A stretch of 21,638 nucleotides of DNA, from assembly GCA_030152675.1 (NCBI GenBank), contig JASLIY010000174.1:1-21638 (forward strand), read 5' to 3'. This DNA comes from Acinetobacter sp. (GTDB lineage Bacteria > Pseudomonadota > Gammaproteobacteria > Pseudomonadales > Moraxellaceae). Every line of letters begins with the position of its first letter. Positions within the stretch are counted from its first letter, which is position 1. Positions 7,706 to 14,859 of this stretch are shown here, in pieces. The translations under genes were made by a program, and so were the position numbers. Under the pieces are notes generated by a model, which saw only the letters and a program-made list of their open reading frames with translations, searched no databases and was not told where the DNA came from.

Positions 7706-8248
7706 CTATTGATACTCCACAATGAAGGTGGATATCACGGCAAATTGGCCGAGGGTCAAATTTGCATTTTGACGCTTGATCGGCGCTGCACTGAGTCGTG
7801 GCAACCGCGGATAATTAAAGCTATACCATTGGTTTGGATTGATTTGTCCGCTGTCTCGATAGAGCGCAATCCCAAGACCATTGTTGCCGGCATCGAGCAC
7901 CTGCCGACCCGAGAAATTCAGCGCAGGCCCTTTGATTTGAAAGCGCATACCTGCAGCGTTGTTTGAACTACAATTGAGCTTATAATCAATATTCTGCATA
8001 TAATTCAGTCCATTAATTCGGGTGGTAATCACATCATTGCCAAACAAAACCAAAATCGGCGTGCTATGACCTTCAATCTCACAAGACGCCGCTTGAATTA
8101 ATACCCCACTAAAGCGCGCATTGGCGTTGCTTTCCTTGGCCTGTGCTGCACCTAAGGCGATTAGCCCAAGTGCAAACAAGGTCAGCACTCTCAACAGCAT
8201 CAAGGTGTTGATCTGTTGAATGAATCGCCTCACCCTGTAGCCCATCAT
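7706..8248 (-). CDS. Minor fimbrial subunit (P4)
   Basis: Pilin of 180 residues with a basic N-region and a signal peptide MLLRVLTLFALGLIAL to AQA, followed by KESNANARF. It is paralogous to P5: ARFSGVLIQAASCEIE, LFGNDVITTRINGLNYMQN, LDAGNNGLGIALYR, WYSFNYP, SAAPIKRQNANL and the end GQFAVISTFIVEYQ. The Cys pair is ASCEIE and LNCSS. Its ATG overlaps the P3 stop in an ATGA arrangement without a good Shine-Dalgarno, so translation probably depends on P3. Together P3, P4 and P5 look like products of tandem gene duplication followed by divergence. Confidence 0.9.
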   Translation of the reverse strand: MMGYRVRRFIQQINTLMLLRVLTLFALGLIALGAAQAKESNANARFSGVLIQAASCEIEGHSTPILVLFGNDVITTRINGLNYMQNIDYKLNCSSNNAAGMRFQIKGPALNFSGRQVLDAGNNGLGIALYRDSGQINPNQWYSFNYPRLPRLSAAPIKRQNANLTLGQFAVISTFIVEYQ

Positions 8249-8757
8249 TGGTATTCAACCAATAAAGTGGCCGTTGATGAAAATGATCCACCCGCCAGAT
8301 TCACACCAGACTGCTTAATCGGAGCAGACTGTAACGTCGGTAGGGAAGAATAATTAAAGCTACGCCATTCATTTAAAGGCAGCACTCGACCGCCGGCATA
8401 AAATACAATGCCCAGTCCAGTTTTATTGGTGGCCAAATACTGACTGTTATATGCACCTTTCCCACTCAACTTAAAGCGCATACTGTTATTGCTTAAACCA
8501 CTACAATGCAGCGAATAAACAATATCTCGCATATAGTTTTGACCATCGACTGCTGAGATCAGCACGCTGTTGCCAAAATCAACCCTGATCGTGCTTTGAC
8601 CATTGTTAAACGTACAGGTCGGCTCCAAAACTTGCACATTGACTTGAATATGCAGTCTCGGGGTGTAGGCGTATAACGTCTGCGAGAACGATAAGCAGAT
8701 GATCAACAGCGCAGCCAAAATACCTAAGCCCTGAACACGGCTGCGATAACCTCTCAT
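8245..8757 (-). CDS. Minor fimbrial subunit (P3)
   Basis: First of the five tandem minor pilins after the chaperone, 170 residues from the ATG at 8757. This start is chosen because AGGAG (8765-8769) stands seven bases upstream; the longest frame (8781) would add eight residues without a good site. The signal peptide is GILAALLIICLSFSQTLYA. The mature protein has PTCTFN and LHCSG (Cys pair), DFGNSVLISAVDGQNYMRD, TGLGIVFY, EWRSFNYS, QSAPIKQSGVNL and the canonical end GSFSSTATLLVEYQ. Clearly related to P4 and P5 but with shorter conserved blocks. It ends in an ATGA overlap with P4. Confidence 0.9.
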   Translation of the reverse strand: MRGYRSRVQGLGILAALLIICLSFSQTLYAYTPRLHIQVNVQVLEPTCTFNNGQSTIRVDFGNSVLISAVDGQNYMRDIVYSLHCSGLSNNSMRFKLSGKGAYNSQYLATNKTGLGIVFYAGGRVLPLNEWRSFNYSSLPTLQSAPIKQSGVNLAGGSFSSTATLLVEYQ

Positions 8758-8788
8758 CAGTAGACTCCTCATCAACTGCATAGCATCG

Positions 8789-8817
8789 TCTCATCATCTC
8801 GTCTTCTCATCACCTCG
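8789..8817 (-). repeat. Short direct repeat in the chaperone-P3 gap
   Basis: TCTCATCATCTCG (8789-8801) and TCTCATCACCTCG (8805-8817) match at 12 of 13 bases with a 16-base period. They lie in the 112-base gap between chaperone and P3, within the likely message leader of P3. Probably a small slippage duplication; a regulatory role is not shown. Confidence 0.6.
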
Positions 8818-8869
8818 CCTAAGCAGACGACAGATCCGACCACATCATTGCCCAATAGCCAAAGTTAAA

Positions 8870-9637
8870 TTATTGTTTTTTATCGATCTGCACATGACAT
8901 TGATTGGCCTCACAGCGAAAATTGAGCTGTGGTCGCGCACCATAATCATTGACATACGTCAGTACCGGATGGCTGCCTAAACGCGCGGCTGAAATATTCA
9001 GTGCCCCCTCAGCAAACGGCGCCAACATCAACGGTTCAAAATCTTCAGGCCCCGCTGTATCTTTCGCAGCACTGCCATCCACGATCACCACGTAATATGC
9101 CGTTGGATTTTTCACCACATATTGATCGCCTCGTTTTTCTAGCGTCAATTGTTCCTGCCACGGCGCGCTTTCAGACATCACGGCCAATGCTTCTGGGCGA
9201 TAAAACAATTTAATTCGGGTTTGTAATGCAATTTGTAAGGTGTTCGGCGTATCGCTTTTCGGTGGAATCTCTCTTAAATTGAAGTAGTACAGCGTTTCTC
9301 GATCCGCCGGCAATTGCTTGGCCGTCGGCATGGCCTGTACTTTCACCTGACTGCTTTGATTGGGTTCAAGACGTTGTAAGGGCGGGATGACCGTCAACGG
9401 CCCACGAATTTTCTCCCCTGCTTCATCTTCAATCCATGCTTGTGCCAGATAGGGCAAGCGATTATTTTTATTGCTAATCGTTAAGCTAAATATCGGCTGT
9501 TCGGCATTGAAGACAATCCGAGTACGATCCAATGCGATCGCGGCACTGGCTGTGTGCATCGTGAAAATCACCATCAGTAGGCTGAGCATGATGGATGGTC
9601 TAAAGTTGATATTTCGCACTTTATATAGGTTTCGCAC
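8870..9637 (-). CDS. Periplasmic fimbrial chaperone, FGS (PapD/FimC) type
   Basis: Periplasmic chaperone that caps pilins by donor-strand complementation and carries them to the usher. 255 residues. The signal peptide core MLSLLMVIFTMHTASA is followed by a mature start AIALDRTRIVF, matching the PapD-family N terminus, with the conserved Arg (R40, equivalent to PapD R8). The family signature LPADRETLYYFNLREIPP is at about 109-126, and the second anchor residue is the Lys of RIKLFYRP (K143). The short F1-G1 region suggests the FGS class that serves rod-like pili. Two Cys near the C terminus (FRCEANQC) could form a disulfide. The start is the GTG at 9637, preceded by GGAGA at a suitable distance; a second in-frame GTG lies in a repeated sequence six codons later. 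It lies downstream of the usher after a 128-base gap. Confidence 0.94.
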   Translation of the reverse strand: MRNLYKVRNINFRPSIMLSLLMVIFTMHTASAAIALDRTRIVFNAEQPIFSLTISNKNNRLPYLAQAWIEDEAGEKIRGPLTVIPPLQRLEPNQSSQVKVQAMPTAKQLPADRETLYYFNLREIPPKSDTPNTLQIALQTRIKLFYRPEALAVMSESAPWQEQLTLEKRGDQYVVKNPTAYYVVIVDGSAAKDTAGPEDFEPLMLAPFAEGALNISAARLGSHPVLTYVNDYGARPQLNFRCEANQCHVQIDKKQ

Positions 9638-9639
9638 TT
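9612..9639 (-). repeat. 10-base direct repeat spanning the chaperone start
   Basis: TTTCGCACTT occurs at 9612-9621 and 9630-9639 (AAGTGCGAAA on the coding strand), exactly 18 bases apart. It duplicates the GTGCGAAA start context in frame, six codons downstream, giving two possible GTG starts. The upstream one has the better Shine-Dalgarno. Confidence 0.6.
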
Positions 9640-9663
9640 ACAATTCTCTCCAAAACTACAGTG

Positions 9664-9691
9664 TTTAACTTCGATTTAACTTTAATTTAAC
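9664..9691 (-). promoter_or_regulatory. Three TTTAAC repeats with 11-bp period upstream of chaperone
   Basis: TTTAAC occurs at 9664-9669, 9675-9680 and 9686-9691, each 11 bases apart and therefore on one face of the helix. The array is 27 bases upstream of the chaperone start inside the usher-chaperone gap. It could be a binding site for a regulator such as an AraC protein, or simply AT-rich leader; no clear -10/-35 pair is assigned. Confidence 0.4.
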
Positions 9692-9724
9692 GTCGCTCTA
9701 CTCTAAATATGATTTAGCGATTCA

Positions 9725-9741
9725 GCGCCATTGCGCGGCGC
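9725..9741 (-). other. Small hairpin after usher stop
   Basis: GCGCC (9725-9729) pairs with GGCGC (9737-9741) across a 7-base loop, about 25 bases after the usher stop in the direction of transcription. There is no U tract, so it is more likely a message-processing or pausing element than a terminator. Confidence 0.35.
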
Positions 9742-9765
9742 CAGATCCCCAAGTAACAGCACATC

Positions 9766-12282
9766 TCATCGTTTCTCCGCATCAGCAGAGACAGGCATAC
9801 AGTTTAAAAATAAGGTTTCCATCAGCATGTCCTCATGAAGCTGCTCAGAAATGCGCAACCTGCATTGCACATCGCCTGCCCACTGCACCGACATGAGTGC
9901 ATTTTTTGTGATCCCACTGAGATAGACGCGGCCCTCACCTTCCATCAACCCCACCTGCTGATTGTTGGCATTCAGAATGGTTGCACCAAAGGGTGGAAAT
10001 TTACCGTTCTGCAGGGTCACCACAGCCATGGCTTTGGCGCCGGCCACCACATCGAAGCGGCGATAACCGATTGCGCCTTCGGTCAAGGTGGCTTGCGTGA
10101 CCGAATTCAACACTTCGGCATGCTCACCCAAGCGATTCAAGTCCACACGCAGTTGGGTGCGGTAATAACTATTGATATCTGCGAGCACCACTTTGCCAAA
10201 ACGATTGGTGACGGTTGAGTTGCCATAACTGCGTACTGGAATCTCAGCCACGCCTTGGGTATCCAATAAAACTCGGGTTGCTCCAAAGGCGTTTGCACGG
10301 TGAAATGCAGCGCCTTGCGGTGTGACGGTCATGCCGCCTTGCACACTCATGCCCATGGCCAAGCTATTGTTTTCGCGATAATTGGCCGTGGTGGTGAACT
10401 TACTAAAATCACCCTCATGACTGTAATAGCCACTCAAATTCACATCGTCGTTACGGCTGCCTGCTGTGAGGTTATAAATATTCTGCGCATCAACGCGATG
10501 AAAATAACCCACGCTATGACTGTGTTCGCCACGTCCGGTGCTGCCGTTATAACTCACAGTCGCGTTTTTCCAAGGCAGAGACAGACTCAAGTTCACCCCA
10601 TCGTCTTTGATGCCATTGTTGTGATGCTGAAATGCAGTCAAAGACAGATTTAAATGATTCAATCGACCCAGACTGATATAGCGTGACAGGGTCAAATCGT
10701 AACGATGATTGGCTTCGCGATTCCAATAACCTTGATGATCGTAATTGGCATATAGACTCATGCCCTGTTCAGGAAAATTCTTACTCAAAGTGAGGGTGTA
10801 CATTTTCTTATTTTTATCGCCGAAGGTAGACGGTTCACGCGTACGAATAAACTCACTCGGACTTAAATAGTTTTCCTCAGAAAATCGATAACCGGCAAAA
10901 GTCACTTGACTGTCATAGCGGTCAAAGTTCTTGGAATAACTGACCCGATAGGCATTGCCTGTCAGCTGCACATCCGATGACAGTTGGCTACGCGCCTGCG
11001 TAAGATCCATCGAAATCGCGCCCAGCGCCAACAAGTCACGGCCTACACCGAGCGCAGCAGTTTGATAATCAGGACTGGCCAACAGTCCGCCATATAAAGA
11101 CCAGCCATTATTGATGCCCCAAGAAAACTCCGCAGCAGCGAATTCAAACTCACGATCATCCGCGGCCAACTTTTTCGGTGTTCCCCCCGCGACTTTGAAG
11201 CGCACCAGCCCCGGACGAGTGAGATAGGGAATCGACGCTGTATTCACGCTAAATTCTTGTATTGCCCCATCTTGTTCAGTGACTTTTACCTGTAACTCAC
11301 CGGTAATCGCATCATTGAGATCCTGAATTCGAAACGCTCCGGCAGCCACTTGGGTTTCATACAGCACCCGCCCTTTCTGTGAAATCGTCACCAAGGCATT
11401 GCTCTTGGCCACACCTCTGATTTCAGGTGCATAACCGCGTAAGTTGGGCGGCAACATGCTGTCTTCAGACTTCAAACTCATGCCGACAAAGCGGAAGCCA
11501 TCAAAAATTCCAGATTGTAAATAATCATCCCCAAGGGTCAGTTTGGCGCCCAAACGTGGCAGCGCACGATAGGCATAGACTCGGTTCCAATCAAAACCTT
11601 GCTCATCGGCAGCGCTGGTTTTTCGGTATTGGCTTTGCCAGTCGGCACGCACACGCCAAGCATCCAAGTTCAGTCCAAATGTGCCCATCCCACTGACGTT
11701 ATAATCTGTGCTTTTTTGATCGCGTTGATTTCTTTGCATTTGTGAGTTGAAGTGATAGTCGAACAGCAGCCCTGAAATCCCCTCATCCCAACGAGATGGC
11801 GGATCCCAATATTCAGAGCTGTATTCCAAATACGCTTGCGGAATGCTGAGATAGAGCGTCGATGTCGGTAAATCACCGCGCGCGGTCATGCCCTCTAGAC
11901 TGCTTAAGTCGAGGCAGCGATCTTGATGAGTCCAGAGCAACGTTTTCAGTATTTCAGGTTTCAATCCGAGCTTGGCCACCAAGTCCTGCTCGATGCAGGC
12001 GCTGCTTTTATTTTTATCTTGTGCAGTAAGCAGAAACTCAATCTGCATGGCCGGCAGCGATGTTTTATTAATCTGAATCGCCATCTGATATCGACCCGGC
12101 ATAATATAGCCCGCACGTGAAAACTGACTCAAATCCACATTGTCTCGATCATGAAGATCTAGAACATCGGTATTAAACTCAACCTCTTGGTTCGCATAAG
12201 CCATGGATGCACTCCCCGCACTCAGCAGACTGAAGATTAAAATTTGTAAATATAGAACTCCCTTCTGAACCCATAAGCACAT
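9766..12282 (-). CDS. Outer-membrane fimbrial usher
   Basis: Outer-membrane pore that receives chaperone-pilin complexes and polymerises and exports the fibre. 838 residues, normal for the family. A signal peptide (LQILIFSLLSAGSASMAYA, about 12-30) precedes the N-terminal domain, which starts VEFNTDVLDLHDRDNVDLSQF and continues with the GRYQMAIQIN strand. The beta-barrel/plug region contains LGDDYLQSGIFDGFRFVG, MLPPNLRGYAPEI and the GAFRIQDL segment. The C-terminal domain includes FPPFGATILNANNQQVG and GRVYLSGI and ends with a Cys pair (DVQCRL and LFLNC), as in PapC-type ushers. The ATG at 12282 has a GGAAAG stretch upstream. It is placed between P2 and the chaperone, the same order as in mrp-type operons. 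Confidence 0.96.
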   Translation of the reverse strand: MCLWVQKGVLYLQILIFSLLSAGSASMAYANQEVEFNTDVLDLHDRDNVDLSQFSRAGYIMPGRYQMAIQINKTSLPAMQIEFLLTAQDKNKSSACIEQDLVAKLGLKPEILKTLLWTHQDRCLDLSSLEGMTARGDLPTSTLYLSIPQAYLEYSSEYWDPPSRWDEGISGLLFDYHFNSQMQRNQRDQKSTDYNVSGMGTFGLNLDAWRVRADWQSQYRKTSAADEQGFDWNRVYAYRALPRLGAKLTLGDDYLQSGIFDGFRFVGMSLKSEDSMLPPNLRGYAPEIRGVAKSNALVTISQKGRVLYETQVAAGAFRIQDLNDAITGELQVKVTEQDGAIQEFSVNTASIPYLTRPGLVRFKVAGGTPKKLAADDREFEFAAAEFSWGINNGWSLYGGLLASPDYQTAALGVGRDLLALGAISMDLTQARSQLSSDVQLTGNAYRVSYSKNFDRYDSQVTFAGYRFSEENYLSPSEFIRTREPSTFGDKNKKMYTLTLSKNFPEQGMSLYANYDHQGYWNREANHRYDLTLSRYISLGRLNHLNLSLTAFQHHNNGIKDDGVNLSLSLPWKNATVSYNGSTGRGEHSHSVGYFHRVDAQNIYNLTAGSRNDDVNLSGYYSHEGDFSKFTTTANYRENNSLAMGMSVQGGMTVTPQGAAFHRANAFGATRVLLDTQGVAEIPVRSYGNSTVTNRFGKVVLADINSYYRTQLRVDLNRLGEHAEVLNSVTQATLTEGAIGYRRFDVVAGAKAMAVVTLQNGKFPPFGATILNANNQQVGLMEGEGRVYLSGITKNALMSVQWAGDVQCRLRISEQLHEDMLMETLFLNCMPVSADAEKR

Positions 12283-12311
12283 CGTAAAATTCTTTCCAAT
12301 TCAGCCATCAC

Positions 12312-12333
12312 GCTGCATTCGATCCAATGCAGC
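12312..12333 (-). other. Intercistronic hairpin between P2 and usher
   Basis: Perfect 8-bp inverted repeat GCTGCATT (12312-12319) / AATGCAGC (12326-12333) with a 6-base loop, lying in the 81-base P2-usher gap. No T tract follows, so it may stabilise or process the message or modestly lower read-through. Confidence 0.6.
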
Positions 12334-12363
12334 CATTTGGCAGAGCACAGCTAGATGGGATAC

Positions 12364-12903
12364 TTAGAAGTAATCCATTTTAAGTTTCAAGGTGGAGAGA
12401 TAATCACCAGAATTTACCTGCGGCTGATGACTATCACGGCTCAATTTCATGATGTAATTTAAATCCATATCGCCATGCTGCATGCTCCCCAAAGGCAATG
12501 CTTGCCCGGGTATCACTGGGCGACCATTTTCATCTTTGATTTTATAGGCAGCACCAGAGCTACTGCCTTCCAAACCAAACAATGTGCCATCGGACAAACC
12601 ATCAAACGTCACTTTAAATTTGTTCCAATTCACGACGGCGGCATAGTCCCGTTTGAGGACGCAATCCGTCAGTTGAATATCAATCACAATATTGCTGCTC
12701 TGCAGCCCATCACTCTTTAGAATCTTTTCAAAATTAATACTTTGACCTGCATCCCCAAGTTCAATCGAACATGCAGCATCAAGAAGTGCCCCTCGCATAT
12801 TGACCTGACCGGATGCGGGGGGCTTGGCCAAACTGCTGGGAGAGACAGTGATCGCGGCCCAAAAGATCACATCGATTATTTTAATTTTTCTATTCAAAAA
12901 CAC
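12364..12903 (-). CDS. Fimbrial subunit (P2), MrpB-like by position
   Basis: Pilin-like protein of 179 residues, encoded second in the operon between the major pilin and the usher. The signal peptide (VIFWAAITVSPSSLA) is followed by KPPASGQVNMRGALLDAACSIELG. The second Cys is in LTDCVLK, and the end GDYLSTLKLKMDYF keeps the -14 Gly and the penultimate Tyr. The start is a GTG at 12903 preceded by TAGGTGGAG at good spacing. Its closest visible relation in the locus is the major pilin P1, with which it shares the GxVN..G.xxDAxCSI N-terminal pattern, rather than the P3-P5 group. By analogy with MrpB or PapH positions it may be a minor rod component or an anchor that ends fibre growth; the sequence does not settle which. 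Confidence 0.88.
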   Translation of the reverse strand: MFLNRKIKIIDVIFWAAITVSPSSLAKPPASGQVNMRGALLDAACSIELGDAGQSINFEKILKSDGLQSSNIVIDIQLTDCVLKRDYAAVVNWNKFKVTFDGLSDGTLFGLEGSSSGAAYKIKDENGRPVIPGQALPLGSMQHGDMDLNYIMKLSRDSHQPQVNSGDYLSTLKLKMDYF

Positions 12904-12932
12904 CTGTGTTACTCCACCTATTGAGTTTTTAG

Positions 12933-12968
12933 TTCAATGTTATGCAGGTCAATCCACACAACATTGAA
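12933..12968 (-). other. Intercistronic stem-loop between P1 and P2
   Basis: TTCAATGTTATG (12933-12944) and CACAACATTGAA (12957-12968) form a 12-bp stem with a 12-base loop. The single imperfect pair is A-C read on the plus strand but G-U in the minus-strand transcript, so the stem is complete only in the mRNA direction. It begins 11 bases after the major pilin stop and has no U tract. It resembles in position the stem-loops after papA-type genes that protect the pilin message from decay. Confidence 0.65.
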
Positions 12969-12979
12969 AATCTTATTGA

Positions 12980-13528
12980 TTACTCATAAGAGAGTTCAAA
13001 GTTCGCCACAGCGGTAAATGCACCCGGAGTAATCGTCACCGATGCACCATCTTCATCTACGCCACCTCTTAAGCTGGCTTGATACACCAAAGTTGGATTC
13101 TCACCGACCAATTCAACAGATCTTGAGGCCTTACCGAGACTTAACTCTTCATGGTCAAAGGTCTTGATCACGATGCCCGCACCCGCTGCATCACCACTGA
13201 TCGCCAATAGTTCTTTATCCACGGCATGTGATGAAACGACGCCAGTAAAAGTTGTTTTTACTTTGTTCTTTCCAGCAGTAAAATCACATTGCTCAAGCTG
13301 GATGTTAAATGTCACAGCTTCAGATTCACCACCATCTTTCAATGCTGTGTTTGAGACTGGCCCCAAATTCACAGTCTGGCCATCAGAGTCACCGCTGATT
13401 GAACAAGGTGCATCTACAATAGAACCAATAAAGTTCACTTTACCTGAGCCTTGATCATCTGCAGCATGTGCGAAACTTACGAAACTGAACGCCATCGCTG
13501 TAGCAAGAAATAATTTATTCATCTTCAT
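12980..13528 (-). CDS. Major fimbrial pilin (P1), FimA/MrpA type
   Basis: First gene of the fimbrial locus, 182 residues. The signal peptide MNKLFLATAMAFSFVSFAHA gives a mature start ADDQGSGKVNFIGSIVDAPCSI, the classical N-terminal donor strand followed by the first Cys; the second Cys is in LEQCDFT. The end is GAFTAVANFELSYE, with Gly at -14 and penultimate Tyr. Compared with the other subunits it is more acidic and small-residue-rich, as usual for a rod pilin. AGGA lies 10 bases before the ATG at 13528. An intercistronic stem-loop after the gene and the long AT-rich region before it suit a highly expressed, tightly regulated first gene. Assignment as major rod subunit rests on position and composition. 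Confidence 0.92.
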   Translation of the reverse strand: MKMNKLFLATAMAFSFVSFAHAADDQGSGKVNFIGSIVDAPCSISGDSDGQTVNLGPVSNTALKDGGESEAVTFNIQLEQCDFTAGKNKVKTTFTGVVSSHAVDKELLAISGDAAGAGIVIKTFDHEELSLGKASRSVELVGENPTLVYQASLRGGVDEDGASVTITPGAFTAVANFELSYE

Positions 13529-14155
13529 AACTCAACAATCCTTTTTTTAACAAAAAACAAAACTAAGTGCCTGAATCTAAGAAATTTATTTAAAAACTAC
13601 TTAATTTAAGAGAACAACTCATTGTCAGTCTTTCTCCACTATTAAGCTTGTCTAAACATGTACAACACCTTATCTTTTCATGCAAAAGTGCATCACAAGT
13701 AATGTTGTTTGTGAGAAACGAAGTGTATAAGTCTGTTTTGCTATGCTTGACAGCGAATATAGAAGACAATGCGCTCGCAAAAATACAAATAAAAGGGTGG
13801 AAACAGATTAAAAAGTCAGCATTATTCTTTTTTAATATTAAAAATTTATAAATAGTTTTGTCGCAATAGTCGCAGCAGCGCATATCTCTTATTTAGGACA
13901 TCCCAATTTGACCAAAAATTCAAATATCATCGCAGCGATGAATTTGCTCGACAGTCAACAGAACATTTTCAATGACCATTTGAATCTGGTTATAAAAAAC
14001 TATATTGACTTTTTTATAGGCGGCTATTTAAACAGTACAACAGGTATAAATGCTTGAAACCCTTCGTCTCTTAAAATATCTCTTCTTGTGACTATGCTGA
14101 GCTGCGCAATTGACAACTCACGAACTTATTTCAGTACGGGACAGGTTCTACATAC
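13529..14155. promoter_or_regulatory. AT-rich upstream region of the fimbrial operon
   Basis: About 630 bases without a credible gene between the major pilin and the ssb terminator. It is strongly AT-rich with many A and T runs, as in H-NS-silenced promoters. It holds a long dyad at 13921-13946 and a small hairpin ATGCA-AAAG-TGCAT at 13680-13693. No clear sigma70 promoter toward the pilin stands out; CTGACA on the minus strand (about 13641-13646) is the best -35-like hexamer but lacks a good -10. I found no long inverted repeats or recombinase gene that would indicate an invertible phase switch. Confidence 0.5.
13921..13946. promoter_or_regulatory. Strong dyad, candidate operator for the fimbrial operon
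   Basis: CAAAT-a-TCATCGC-A-GCGATGA-ATTTG: 12 paired bases per arm, interrupted by one unpaired A in the left arm, around a single central base (13934). It is short-loop and so more like a protein-binding operator than an RNA hairpin. It lies about 390 bases upstream of the major pilin ATG, which suggests a distal silencer or an operator near the true promoter. Confidence 0.45.
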
Positions 14156-14185
14156 AAAAAAGCCTGACATCAGTCAGGCTTTTTT
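14156..14185 (-). terminator. Rho-independent terminator after ssb
   Basis: AAAAAAGCCTGAC (14156-14168), loop ATCA, GTCAGGCTTTTTT (14173-14185): a 7-bp GC-rich stem extended by six A-T pairs, giving a U tract in either direction. Placed about 50 bases after the ssb stop, it ends ssb transcription and shields the fimbrial regulatory region. Confidence 0.92.
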
Positions 14186-14189
14186 GCAG

Positions 14190-14208
14190 CTAACGCGGGA
14201 TGCGTTAG
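14190..14208 (-). other. Hairpin between ssb stop and terminator
   Basis: CTAACGC (14190-14196) and GCGTTAG (14202-14208) form a perfect 7-bp stem with a 5-base loop immediately before the ssb terminator. Likely a 3'-end stabilising hairpin of the ssb message. Confidence 0.6.
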
Positions 14209-14232
14209 ATCGGGATATGGATCATCAAGCAA

Positions 14233-14805
14233 TTAGAACGGTAGATCATCATCTAAGTCCGCTGGTGCTGGTGCAGCAGCAGGCTGTGGTCTAGGCGCTG
14301 GTGCTGGGGTATTGCCATAGCCACCTTGCGCTTGGTTATTGTTATAACCGCCACCCGAGTTCTGACCATAACCGCCTTGTGGCGCATTGTGGTTTTGCTG
14401 GTTCTGATTTTGATTGTTGTTAAAACGCGGTTGGTTATAACCCGAATCGCCTGCACTTTGGTCATTTTGCTGACGTGAATCGAGCATTTGCATTTGATCA
14501 CCACGGATTTCAGTGGTGTAACGCTCTTGACCATTTTGGTCAGTCCATTGACGTGTACGCAAAGAACCTTCGATATAGACTTTTGAACCTTTACGTAAAT
14601 ATTGCTGCGCAATTTCACCTAAACGGTTGTTGAGCACGATACGATGCCATTCAGTGAGTTCTTTACGCTCGCCTGAAGTTTTATCCGTCCATGATTCACT
14701 GGTTGCAATAGAAAACTGAGTGAGAGACCCCCCATTAGAGAAGGTTTTCGTTTCTGGGTCACGTCCAAGCGTACCCACTAGAATTACTTTATTAACACCA
14801 CGCAT
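14233..14805 (-). CDS. ssb: Single-stranded DNA-binding protein
   Basis: Binds and protects single-stranded DNA in replication, recombination and repair, and recruits partner proteins through its tail. 190 residues. The OB-fold domain spans about 1-110, starting [18 protein letters not shown] with the conserved SIATSESW and WHRIVLNN segments and [12 protein letters not shown] long Gly/Asn/Gln-rich linker with repeats such as QGGYGQN follows. The acidic tip DLDDDLPF closes the protein, the standard docking peptide for exonuclease I, RecQ, PriA and others. AGGAAG lies about 10 bases before the ATG. It follows the yajR-like gene by 54 bases on the same strand, so the two may be co-transcribed. 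A tandem hairpin and terminator follow it. Confidence 0.97.
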   Translation of the reverse strand: MRGVNKVILVGTLGRDPETKTFSNGGSLTQFSIATSESWTDKTSGERKELTEWHRIVLNNRLGEIAQQYLRKGSKVYIEGSLRTRQWTDQNGQERYTTEIRGDQMQMLDSRQQNDQSAGDSGYNQPRFNNNQNQNQQNHNAPQGGYGQNSGGGYNNNQAQGGYGNTPAPAPRPQPAAAPAPADLDDDLPF

Positions 14806-14859
14806 GAGCTGTCATCTTCCTATTCATTTCTATCTTTTAAGTAAGGTATAGCATTGTGC

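Noticed and set aside
9835..10653. Plus-strand open frames of 127 and 117 codons antisense to the usher
   Set aside because: They lie wholly within the usher gene, have no ribosome-binding site or recognisable domain, and are explained by the usher codon pattern.
13590..13883. 97-codon Cys-rich frame upstream of the major pilin
   Set aside because: No Shine-Dalgarno, odd composition from AT-rich DNA and no domain; treated as non-coding.
13529..14155. Invertible phase-variation switch as in fim or mrp operons
   Set aside because: I could not find a pair of long inverted repeats flanking a promoter, and there is no recombinase gene in the window.
14253..14618. Lysine-rich 121-codon frame on the minus strand inside ssb
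   Set aside because: Frame-shifted shadow of the Gly/Asn/Gln-rich linker of Ssb; composition is an artefact.
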